From positions 33,168 to 97,167 of the forward strand of contig NZ_JAQGJT010000151.1 in NCBI RefSeq assembly GCF_028290495.1: a stretch of 64,000 bases of DNA, read 5' to 3'. A program made the position numbers and the translations under genes. Positions 56,140-64,000 of the stretch are shown here, piece by piece (within the stretch, counting starts at the first letter, position 1; each line of letters starts with the position of its first letter). The notes beneath the pieces were generated by a model that was not told where the DNA came from, ran no database searches, and saw only the letters and a program-made list of their open reading frames with translations. Source of the stretch: Tardiphaga sp. GTDB taxonomy: Bacteria; Pseudomonadota; Alphaproteobacteria; Rhizobiales; Xanthobacteraceae.

Positions 56140-57165
56140 ATGTTAAAGCGATTGAGTGCGGTTCTGGTCGGCAGCGTCCTGCTTTCGGGCGCGGCCTTCG
56201 CCCAGGAAACCACGATCAAGTTCACTCTGGGCTGGAAGACCCAGGGCAGCGACGCAGCGTTCTTCTACGCCAAGGACAAGGGCTACTTCAAAGAAGAAGG
56301 CCTCAACGTCATCATCGACCAGGGCGAAGGCTCCGGCGCCACCGTGACGCGCATCATGTCCGGCGCATGGGATGCCGGCTTCGGCGACGTCAACGCCATC
56401 ATCCAGAACGCCTCGACGCGTCCGCAGGATGCCCCGGTCATGGTCTACATGATCTGGAACCAGCCTCCCTTCGCCATCGTCGCCAAGAAGACCAGCGGCA
56501 TCAACTCGATCAAGGATTTCGAGGGGCATACGCTGGGCGGTGCGCAGGGCACGCCGACGACGCGGCTGCTGCCGATCTTCATCCGCAACAACAAGCTGGA
56601 AGGCGAGAAGATCAAGGTGACCAACATGGCGCCGAACCTTCAGGAGCCGATGCTGATCAAGGGCGACATCGACGCCGCTCTGGTCTTCAACATCACCAGC
56701 TACTTCAACCTCGTGCTGAACCGCCAGGACCCCGACAAGGACTTCAAGTGGTTCGCATTCGGTGACTACGGCATGGACCTGTACTCCAACGGCGTCATGG
56801 TCTCGCAGAAGATGATCGCGCAAAATCCGAAGGCCGTCGCCGGTCTGGTGCGCGCTATTAACAAGGGCATGATCGCAGTTGCCAAGGACCAGAACGCCGC
56901 GATGGCCTCGGTCGTCAATTTCGACAACCTGGTCGATGTGCCCGTCGAGAAGCGCCGCCTGCAGTATTCATTCGACAAGCTGATCGTGTCGCCGGAGATG
57001 AAGGAAATCGGCGTCGGCGACATCAAGGATGAGCGCATGACCCGCGCCATCGGCATGGTGGTCGAAGGCTACGACCTCAAGCGTGTCCCGAGCACCAAGG
57101 AAGTGTTCTCGCGAGAGTTCCTGCCGGCGCGCACCGAGCGTGAACTGACCTACACCGCGAACTGA
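56140..57165 (+). CDS. ABC transporter substrate-binding protein (NMT1/THI5-like)
   Basis: Signal peptide; FTLGWKTQGSDAAFFYAKDKGYFKEEGLNVIIDQGEGSG. Confidence 0.92.
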   Translation: MLKRLSAVLVGSVLLSGAAFAQETTIKFTLGWKTQGSDAAFFYAKDKGYFKEEGLNVIIDQGEGSGATVTRIMSGAWDAGFGDVNAIIQNASTRPQDAPVMVYMIWNQPPFAIVAKKTSGINSIKDFEGHTLGGAQGTPTTRLLPIFIRNNKLEGEKIKVTNMAPNLQEPMLIKGDIDAALVFNITSYFNLVLNRQDPDKDFKWFAFGDYGMDLYSNGVMVSQKMIAQNPKAVAGLVRAINKGMIAVAKDQNAAMASVVNFDNLVDVPVEKRRLQYSFDKLIVSPEMKEIGVGDIKDERMTRAIGMVVEGYDLKRVPSTKEVFSREFLPARTERELTYTAN

Positions 57166-57179
57166 GACGGCGTTTCGGA

Positions 57180-58616
57180 ATGACGCAGCGTTTGTTGGCG
57201 ACCAACATCTTTACCGGCACCGATCGCGGCGTCGTGGCTCGGGCAGCCGTCCATCATGACGGCGGCCTGATCACGGACATCGCGGCAGATGCCGGGGAGA
57301 TTTCGGCCAACACGCTGGTCATTCCGGCGCTGATCAATGCCCACGACCATGCCCGGCCGTCGATGACTTCGTTCGGCGCGTCGGGCATGCCGCTGGAGAC
57401 CTGGATCGCGCGCTCTGCGTTCGGCACGCCGCCGGATCCCTATCTCGCGGCGGCGGTGTCGCTGGCGCGCTCGGTGCGGGCAGGCTGTGGCGGTGCGATG
57501 ATCCACTACACACGACCGAGCGGCACGATGCCGATCGTGGAGGAAGCGATAGCCATCGCGAGGGCGGCAGGCGATGTCGGCGTGCGGCTGGCCTTCGCGC
57601 TGGCGGTGCGTGACCAGAACCCGATCGTCTATGGCGACGAGACAGACGTGCTGTTGTCTCTGCCGGCAGCCGATCGCAGTACGATCGAAAAAATGTTCGT
57701 CCGCCCGGCGATGCCGCCGGCGGATTATATTGCGCAGGTCGAGGCGATCGACGCGGCCATTGCCGGGCCGATGGTCGATGTGCAGTTCGGCCCGGCCGGC
57801 GTGCAATGGTGCTCGCAGCCGTTGCTGGAGGCGATTGCCGAGCGCTCCGCCGAAACCGGCCGTCGGGTGCACATGCACCTGCTGGAGACGATCTACCAGC
57901 GCGCCTGGGCCGACCGTGCCTTTCCCGGCGGCATGGTGCGTTACCTCAAGGAGATCGGCCTGCTGTCGCCGCGGCTGACGCTGGCGCATTGCATCCACGC
58001 GCGGCCCGACGAACTCGATCTGATCGCGGAATCCGGCGCCACCATCGTCACGAATTTCTCCTCCAATCTTCACTTGCGCTCCGGCCGGGCGCCGATTGCG
58101 GATGCGCATCGCCGCGGCTGCCCGGTCACCTTCGGCATCGACGGCGTGGCGCTGGACGAGGACGACGACGCGATCCGCGAGATGCGGCTGGTGCGGATGG
58201 CGCATGACGGGCAGGGCTTCGAGCGCACCTGGAGCAACGAGGAATTTCTGGCGCTCGCGGTGCGCAACGGCCGTCGCGCGATTGGCGCGCCCGGCAGCGG
58301 TGCACTGCAGGCCGGTGCGCCGGCGGATTTCACCGTGCTGGATATCGGCCAACTTGACCGCGACGCGATCATGCCGGTCGACCCGCTCACGATGCTGTTT
58401 GCCCGCGGTAACGCCAGCTGCGTTCGCGATGTCGTCGTCAACGGCCGAACCATCAGCCGCGATGGAAAGCCTACCGGCGTCGATCTCGACGCAATGGAAA
58501 TCGAGCTGCGCGCGATGTACCGTAGCAATGTGCCGCGATACCGTGAGCTGGAACACGCCTGGAAACCGTTCGAGCGCGCCGTGTCGCAATGGTTTTGCAC
58601 CCAGGGTTGCTGCTAG
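57180..58616 (+). CDS. Amidohydrolase family protein
   Basis: VIPALINAHDHARPS metal motif; HMHLLE; LTLAHCIHARPDELDLIAESGATIVTNFSSNLHL. Confidence 0.88.
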   Translation: MTQRLLATNIFTGTDRGVVARAAVHHDGGLITDIAADAGEISANTLVIPALINAHDHARPSMTSFGASGMPLETWIARSAFGTPPDPYLAAAVSLARSVRAGCGGAMIHYTRPSGTMPIVEEAIAIARAAGDVGVRLAFALAVRDQNPIVYGDETDVLLSLPAADRSTIEKMFVRPAMPPADYIAQVEAIDAAIAGPMVDVQFGPAGVQWCSQPLLEAIAERSAETGRRVHMHLLETIYQRAWADRAFPGGMVRYLKEIGLLSPRLTLAHCIHARPDELDLIAESGATIVTNFSSNLHLRSGRAPIADAHRRGCPVTFGIDGVALDEDDDAIREMRLVRMAHDGQGFERTWSNEEFLALAVRNGRRAIGAPGSGALQAGAPADFTVLDIGQLDRDAIMPVDPLTMLFARGNASCVRDVVVNGRTISRDGKPTGVDLDAMEIELRAMYRSNVPRYRELEHAWKPFERAVSQWFCTQGCC

Positions 58617-58644
58617 CTAGTTTGTTCATTCAGGAGAATCGATC

Positions 58645-59076
58645 ATGCCCGAACCGATCACAATGCTGGCGACGCCGAGCGAGGAAACTGCGCAGGCTGC
58701 CGATATCGTCGAACGTTATCTCGTTGCTTCGATGATCCCCGATCCGGAAACGGCGGCCGGCTTCATGACCGATGACGTCGTCATCACCTTTACCGGCGGG
58801 CGGAAAATGTCGCATCCGCGCGAGACCGCGGGCTTCAACGCCAAGCGCTACAAGTGGGTGAAGAAGAAGATGGAGCGCAGCGACGTCGCTCCCGGCAATG
58901 GCGAAACCATCGTCTACAATATCGGCACGCTGTATGGCGAATGGCCGGACGGCACGCCGTTCGAAGGCAACCGCTATGTCGATCGCTTCGTCGTGCGGGG
59001 CGGCAAGATCGTCGAGACCGACGTCTGGAACGACAGCGCCGAACGCATCCTCACCCGTCACGGCATCGACGGCTGA
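58645..59076 (+). CDS. SnoaL/NTF2-like protein
   Basis: 143 aa; YLVASMIPDPETAAGFMTDDVVITFTGGRKM...RYVDRFVVRGGKIVETDVWND. Confidence 0.8.
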   Translation: MPEPITMLATPSEETAQAADIVERYLVASMIPDPETAAGFMTDDVVITFTGGRKMSHPRETAGFNAKRYKWVKKKMERSDVAPGNGETIVYNIGTLYGEWPDGTPFEGNRYVDRFVVRGGKIVETDVWNDSAERILTRHGIDG

Positions 59077-59103
59077 CGCTTCAACCGCATAGATAGGCTT
59101 TAC

Positions 59104-60348
59104 ATGTTGTTCGACTACGTCCTGCGCAACGGGCGCATTGCCGGCGCGGGCGCCGATCCCGTCGATATCGGCGTGCTGGATGGCCGCGTTGCTGCGATCC
59201 AGCCGCGCTCCGATATGGCGGCGCGCGAAGCCTCGCGCGATATCGCGCTCGATGGCCGGCTCCTCGTGCCCGGCTTCATCGAGACGCATATCCATCTCGA
59301 CAAGTCCTGCATCTCGGAGCGCTGCACCTGCCGCACCAACACGCTGCAGCAGGTGATCGCCTCGGTCGCCGCCGCGAAACGGGATTTCACCGAGGACGAC
59401 ATCTATGCGCGCGGCAAGCGCACGCTGGAGAAGGCGATCGTGCAGGGCACGACGCGGATGCGCACCCATGTCGAGGTTGATCCGCGGATCGGCCTGAAGG
59501 GTTTTAACGCCGTTGCGAAGCTGAAGCGGGATTTTGGCTGGGCGATCGATCTCGAACTCTGCGTGTTTCCGCAGGAGGGCCTGCTCAACGACCCCGGTTG
59601 CGACGAACTATTGGTCGAGGCCTGCGAAAACGGCGCCGGCTCGATCGGCGGCGTGCCCTATATCGACTCCGACCCGAACGGTCAGATCGCGCGCATCTTT
59701 GAACTTGCGGGGCGTTACGACCTCGATATCGATTTCCATCTCGATTTCGATCTCGATCCTAGCTGGATGCATCTCGACGAAGTCTGCCGGCAGGCCGATG
59801 CCTCCGGCTGGGGCGGTCGGGTGGCGATCGGCCATGTCAGCAAGCTCTCGGCACTCGATGCGGCGGCGCTCAAGACCGTCGGCATGAAGCTGGCGCGCTC
59901 CGGCGTTGCCGTCACGGTGCTGCCGGCGACCGATCTCTATCTGATGGGGCGCGATGCCGACCATCTGGTGCCGCGCGGCGTGGCGCCGGCGCATCTGCTG
60001 CTGGCCGATGGCGTGACCTGTTCGATCTCCACCAACAACGTGCTCAACCCGTTCACGCCGTTCGGTGACTGCTCGCTGGTGCGGATGGCCAACCTCTACG
60101 CCAATGTCGCGCAGGCAGGCCAGGCCGATGAACTGGCGGCGTGCCTCGACATGGTGACGTCGGGGCCGGCGAGACTGATGAACCTGAAGGACTATGGGAT
60201 TGTGGTCGGCAACCCGGCCGATATCGTCGTGCTGGATTGTGCCAGCGCCTCCGCCGCAGTCGCCGAACTGGCGCAGCCGCTGATGGCCATGAAACACGGC
60301 CGCATCAGCTTTTCGCGACCGGTGCCGGAGATTTACTGGCCGGAATGA
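59104..60348 (+). CDS. Cytosine deaminase-like amidohydrolase
   Basis: LVPGFIETHIHLDKSCISERC; AIGHVSKLSAL; CSISTNNVLNPFTPFGDCSLVRMANL. Confidence 0.9.
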   Translation: MLFDYVLRNGRIAGAGADPVDIGVLDGRVAAIQPRSDMAAREASRDIALDGRLLVPGFIETHIHLDKSCISERCTCRTNTLQQVIASVAAAKRDFTEDDIYARGKRTLEKAIVQGTTRMRTHVEVDPRIGLKGFNAVAKLKRDFGWAIDLELCVFPQEGLLNDPGCDELLVEACENGAGSIGGVPYIDSDPNGQIARIFELAGRYDLDIDFHLDFDLDPSWMHLDEVCRQADASGWGGRVAIGHVSKLSALDAAALKTVGMKLARSGVAVTVLPATDLYLMGRDADHLVPRGVAPAHLLLADGVTCSISTNNVLNPFTPFGDCSLVRMANLYANVAQAGQADELAACLDMVTSGPARLMNLKDYGIVVGNPADIVVLDCASASAAVAELAQPLMAMKHGRISFSRPVPEIYWPE

Positions 60349-60387
60349 TGTGGTCTCGTTCCCCGGAGGCGGTGCACTACGTCGCCT

Positions 60388-60525
60388 GACGATGCGTAGC
60401 ATCGTTGGGGCGGCGTGGTGCTCCGCAGATCCGGGGCCGGGTCAATCGAGAGCGTTCGTGACGATCCCGGATCTGCGGTACAGCAGCGATGCTGCGCATC
60501 GCCACTGCACCGCGTCCGGGAAACG
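60388..60525. repeat. Palindromic intergenic repeat (ATGCGTAGCATCGTTG...GATCCGGGG.../CCCGGATCTGCGG...CAGCGATGCTGCGCAT)
   Basis: Imperfect nested inverted repeats in noncoding gap between convergent genes. Confidence 0.65.
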
Positions 60526-60533
60526 GTCGAGCT

Positions 60534-61232
60534 TTACTTCGCAGCAGCGATCTCGAACTTCAGCGTGCCGATGCCGTCAACGCCGCATTCGACCTTGTCG
60601 CCGGGCAGCAACGCCGCGACGCCGGCCGGGGTGCCGGTCAGGATGACGTCGCCGGCGGCGAGTTCGACCTGCAGCGACAGTTTCGCGATGATCTCGGCGA
60701 TGTTCCAGATCATCTCGGACAGATCACCCTTCTGCCGCTCGGTGCCGTTCACCGACAGCCAGATCTTGCCCTTCGAGGGATGGCCGACCTTTGCGGCCGG
60801 CACCAGCGCGCCGGTGGGCGCCGACATGTCGAACGACTTGCCGATCTCCCAGGGCTGCTCTTTCTTGCGCGAAATGGTCTGCAGATCGCGGCGGGTGAGA
60901 TCGACGCTGACGCCGTAGCCCCAGACGTGGTCGAGCGCCTTGTCGGCGGAGATGTTGAGGCCGCCGCTCTTCAGCACAACGACCAGCTCGACTTCGTGCT
61001 GCATGTCCTTGGTCAGGGTCGGGTAGGGGATCGTGGAGCCGTCCGGCACGATCATGTCGGCATGCTTGGCGAAGAAGAAGGGAGGGTTGCGCTCGTCATT
61101 GCCGAGTTCGCGGATGTGCTCGAGGTAATTGCGGCCCACGCACCAGACGCGGCGCACCGGGAATTTCTTGTCGTCGCCCTGAACGGCGATGGCGGCCTGC
61201 GGCGGAGGGGCGATAACGAACGATGCGGTCAT
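60534..61232 (-). CDS. Fumarylacetoacetate hydrolase family protein
   Basis: RRVWCVGRNYLEHIRELG...HEVELVVVLKSGG...GDVILTGTPAGVAALLPGDKVE. Confidence 0.92.
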   Translation of the reverse strand: MTASFVIAPPPQAAIAVQGDDKKFPVRRVWCVGRNYLEHIRELGNDERNPPFFFAKHADMIVPDGSTIPYPTLTKDMQHEVELVVVLKSGGLNISADKALDHVWGYGVSVDLTRRDLQTISRKKEQPWEIGKSFDMSAPTGALVPAAKVGHPSKGKIWLSVNGTERQKGDLSEMIWNIAEIIAKLSLQVELAAGDVILTGTPAGVAALLPGDKVECGVDGIGTLKFEIAAAK

Positions 61233-61264
61233 GGACGGCTCTCAAAGGGTTGAACGACACTCAC

Positions 61265-61352
61265 CGTCATTGCGAGGAGCGAAGCGACGAAGCAATCCAG
61301 TTCTTGTAATGCGGGCTAGCTGGATTGCTTCGCTTCGCTCGCAATGACGACG
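61265..61352. repeat. Palindromic intergenic repeat (CGTCATTGCGAGGAGCGAAGCGACGAAGCAATCCAG...CTGGATTGCTTCGCTTCGCTCGCAATGACG)
   Basis: Near-perfect long inverted repeat in noncoding gap. Confidence 0.88.
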
Positions 61353-61359
61353 ACAGGTG

Positions 61360-63162
61360 TTACGCCGGAGCGTCGAGCGGGGCCAGCGGACTGGCATCAC
61401 GATGTTGCAATTTGAAGAACGAGGCATAGCGACCGCTCTGGCGCAGCAGGTCGTCATGACGACCGCGCTCGACGATCTCGCCACCCTCGATCACGAGGAT
61501 GGCGTCGGCATGCATGATGGTGTGCAGGCGGTGCGCGATGACGATGGTGGTGCGGTTGCGGCAGAGATGCTCGATGGCTTCCTGCACCGATTTTTCCGAC
61601 TCGGAGTCGAGCGCCGCGGTGGCCTCGTCGAGCAGGATCACCGGCGCGTTCTTCACCAGCGCGCGTGCGATGGCGACGCGCTGGCGCTGGCCGCCGGAGA
61701 GCTGCGCGCCGTGCTCGCCGACCGGCGTCTGGTAGCCGAGCGGAAAGCCCATGATGAAATCATGCGCGCAGGCAGCCTTGGCGGCGGCGACGATCTCGTC
61801 CTCGGTGGCGCCGACCTTGCCGAACGCGATGTTCTCCAGAATCGTGCCGCGGAACAGATAGACGTCCTGACCGACATAAGCGGTCTGCTGCCGCAGCGAG
61901 CGGCGCGAGACGTTGGAGATCGACTGGCCGTCGATGGTGATATCGCCTTCGGTGACCTCGTAGAGCCGCAGCAGCAGCGCCAGCACGGTGGACTTGCCGC
62001 CGCCGGACGGGCCGACCAGCGCGGTCACACGGCCGGGCTCGGCGACGAAGCTCATGCGGTTCAGCACGATTTCGTCGGGGCGGTAGCGGAACGTGACGTC
62101 GTGCAACTCGACGCGTGCGTCGGTGAGCTTGAGCGGTGGCTTGTCGTCGTCGTTCGGCTCGGAGGCCGGGCTATCGACGATCTCCAGCAACATCTGTGCG
62201 CCGATCAGGCTGGAATTGAGGTCGATGTTGAGCCGCGCCAGCCGCTTGGCCGGTTCATAAGCGAGCAGGAAGGCGGTGACGAAGGAGAAGAACTGGCCGG
62301 GCGTGGCGCCCATCGCCACCACGCTGTAGCCGCCATACAGCAGCGAGCCGGCGATGGCGAAGCCGCCCAGCGTCTCCATCAGCGGACTGGAGCGGTTCGA
62401 GACTCGCGCCATCTTGTTGGCGTTGCGCTCCACCGCGGTGATGCTGGCTTCCATGCGCTCGCGCATGGTCTGTTCCAGCGTGAATGCCTTCACGGTGCGG
62501 ATGCCCTGCAGCGATTCCTGCATGGTCTCCATGATGTCGGCGGTCCCGGTGAACTGGTTGTGCGCGAGACCCTTGATGCGCTTCACCAGCTTGCGCAGCA
62601 CCAGCATCGCCGGCGGCGCCACCAGGAATCCGAGCAGCGCCATATAGGGGTCCTGCATCAGCATCACGCCGACCAGCGCGATCAGCGACAGCAGATCGCG
62701 GCCCACCGCGTTGATCAGCAGGCTGAGCACCTGCGTCACCGAATTGGCGCCGGCGGTGAGCCGCGCCAGGAATTCCGACGAATGCCGCTCGGAGAAAAAG
62801 CCGATGCTCTCGTTCATCAGCTTGGCGAACAGCCGGCGCTGGTTGTTGGCGAGGATTGCGTTGCTGATCTGCGACAGGATCACGGTATGACCGTAGGTCG
62901 TCACGCCCTTGATCAGGAAGATCAGCACGACGACGCCGGAATACAGCGCGATGCGGTTGATGTCCTTGTCGACATAGGCCTGGTTGATGACCTCGCCGAG
63001 CATGTAAGCGGCGCCAGCGGTCGTGGCGGCCGAGATCGCCATCAGCGCAAACGCGATCACATAGCGGCGCCAGTAGGCGGCCGCCTGTTCCGTGATCAGG
63101 CGGCGGATCAGCGCCCAGGCGCCGGTGGGGTCGTCGGTGATTTTGCGAGGAATATCGGCCAT
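61360..63162 (-). CDS. ABC transporter ATP-binding/permease (MsbA/lipid-exporter-like)
   Basis: 600 aa; N-terminal TMD, GPSGGGKSTVLALLLRLY, LSGGQRQRVAIARALVKNAPVILLDEATAALD. Confidence 0.93.
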   Translation of the reverse strand: MADIPRKITDDPTGAWALIRRLITEQAAAYWRRYVIAFALMAISAATTAGAAYMLGEVINQAYVDKDINRIALYSGVVVLIFLIKGVTTYGHTVILSQISNAILANNQRRLFAKLMNESIGFFSERHSSEFLARLTAGANSVTQVLSLLINAVGRDLLSLIALVGVMLMQDPYMALLGFLVAPPAMLVLRKLVKRIKGLAHNQFTGTADIMETMQESLQGIRTVKAFTLEQTMRERMEASITAVERNANKMARVSNRSSPLMETLGGFAIAGSLLYGGYSVVAMGATPGQFFSFVTAFLLAYEPAKRLARLNIDLNSSLIGAQMLLEIVDSPASEPNDDDKPPLKLTDARVELHDVTFRYRPDEIVLNRMSFVAEPGRVTALVGPSGGGKSTVLALLLRLYEVTEGDITIDGQSISNVSRRSLRQQTAYVGQDVYLFRGTILENIAFGKVGATEDEIVAAAKAACAHDFIMGFPLGYQTPVGEHGAQLSGGQRQRVAIARALVKNAPVILLDEATAALDSESEKSVQEAIEHLCRNRTTIVIAHRLHTIMHADAILVIEGGEIVERGRHDDLLRQSGRYASFFKLQHRDASPLAPLDAPA

Positions 63163-63288
63163 CCGCGTTCCAGCGACGGCGCCGGGCAGGGATTTGCCGG
63201 GGCGTCAGAGTCGGCTTGCGAAACAGCCGTCTCATTGCCCGCTAAATGGGGGTATTTCAAGCCAAAATCGGTCCAGGGAAGGCTGGCG

Positions 63289-64000
63289 TCAGGCCGATTT
63301 GGCCAGCAATTCAATGCCATGGCGCTCGCGGGCGAGCTTCTCTTCCCAGGCCAGCGCGTGCCGGGCGATGGTTTCGAGATCGTCATATTGCGGCGCCCAG
63401 TCCAGCGTGGCGCGGATCCGGCTGGTGTCGGCGATCATGGTCATGATGTCGCCGTCGCGGCGGGGGGCATATTGAACCGCGAAATTGCGGCCGGAGGCGT
63501 GCCGGACCGCCTCGATGGTTTCCAGCACCGAGTAGCCGCGGCCGTAGCCGCAATTCAGGGTGGTCGAGGGGCCGCCATCGCGCAGGTAGGCCAGTGCTGC
63601 ACGGTGCGCCTGGACGAGGTCACTGACATGGATGAAGTCGCGGATGCAGCTACCGTCCGGAGTCGGGTAATCGGTGCCGAACACGTCGATCTTGCTGCGC
63701 CGCCCGGTGGCGGCTTCGACGGCGATCTTCAGCAGATGCGTCGCGCCCATGGTGGCGAGGCCGGTGCGGCCCTGCGGATCGGCGCCGGCGACGTTGAAAT
63801 AGCGCAGCACGACGAATTCCATGCCATAGGCCGGCGCGATGTCGTGCAGCATGATTTCGGTCATCAGCTTCGAGGCGCCGTACGGCGACAGCAGCCGCGT
63901 CGGTGCGTCTTCGGCGACCGGCGTGGAATCGGGATTGCCGTAAACGGCCGCGGTCGAGGAGAAGATGAAGCGCTTGACGCCGCACTTGACCGCGGCGCTG
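63289..64000 (-). CDS. galE: UDP-glucose 4-epimerase, 5' part beyond window
   Basis: YGASKLMTEIMLHDIA, LRYFNVAGADPQGRTG, DGSCIRDFIHVSDL; frame stays open to position 64000. Confidence 0.92.
   Translation of the reverse strand, partial: SAAVKCGVKRFIFSSTAAVYGNPDSTPVAEDAPTRLLSPYGASKLMTEIMLHDIAPAYGMEFVVLRYFNVAGADPQGRTGLATMGATHLLKIAVEAATGRRSKIDVFGTDYPTPDGSCIRDFIHVSDLVQAHRAALAYLRDGGPSTTLNCGYGRGYSVLETIEAVRHASGRNFAVQYAPRRDGDIMTMIADTSRIRATLDWAPQYDDLETIARHALAWEEKLARERHGIELLAKSA

Noticed and set aside
55285-57165. 626-aa ORF taken as a single gene
   Set aside because: Only 56140-57165 (substrate-binding protein with signal peptide) is real; the remainder overlaps the permease out of frame
57150-58589. 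479-aa minus-strand ORF
   Set aside because: Antisense of the amidohydrolase gene
59725-59765. CTCGATATCGATTTCCATCTCGATTTCGATCTCGAT microrepeat
   Set aside because: In-frame within a cytosine-deaminase-like gene (DLDIDFHLDFDLD); consistent with coding sequence of the active-site strand rather than a regulatory repeat

Overview
The window is about 64 kb of high-GC alphaproteobacterial chromosome. Gene content and repeat families suggest a Bradyrhizobium/Rhodopseudomonas/Afipia-type genome; this is inference, since there is no rRNA here. Most of it is ordinary core or metabolic sequence: a urea/short-amide ABC transporter with formamidase and FmdB; a transporter and an MHYT-GGDEF-EAL protein; an Lrp regulator divergent from a PDH-E1-like enzyme; thiD; a diheme cytochrome c; a lipid cluster (PmtA, metallophosphoesterase, glycosyltransferase); an Mla/MCE operon; a very large hendecad-repeat coiled-coil protein next to an Hpt protein; a ferredoxin; a GDSL-type hydrolase; ugd; a methyltransferase-like gene with metK and ahcY; GST/TetR; a GntR-ABC-amidohydrolase catabolic cluster; an MsbA-like exporter; and the 3' part of galE. 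The strongest candidate for an undescribed system is a two-gene, visibly lower-GC cassette (42888-46336). It is inserted at the 3' end of ugd and bracketed by an intact ugd 3' end and a displaced, diverged ugd 3' fragment. Its two genes overlap by ATGA: a 569-aa helical protein of unknown function and a 580-aa protein with an apparent PD-(D/E)XK/Mrr-like N-terminal domain. It looks like a candidate defense or selfish cassette at an allelic-exchange hotspot. Other notable signals are 44-aa/22-aa (11-residue-based) repeats in the 1895-aa protein, a consensus CtrA box between that gene and the Hpt gene, several candidate operators, and at least six palindromic intergenic repeat elements. All assignments come from reading the sequence; no database search was run.
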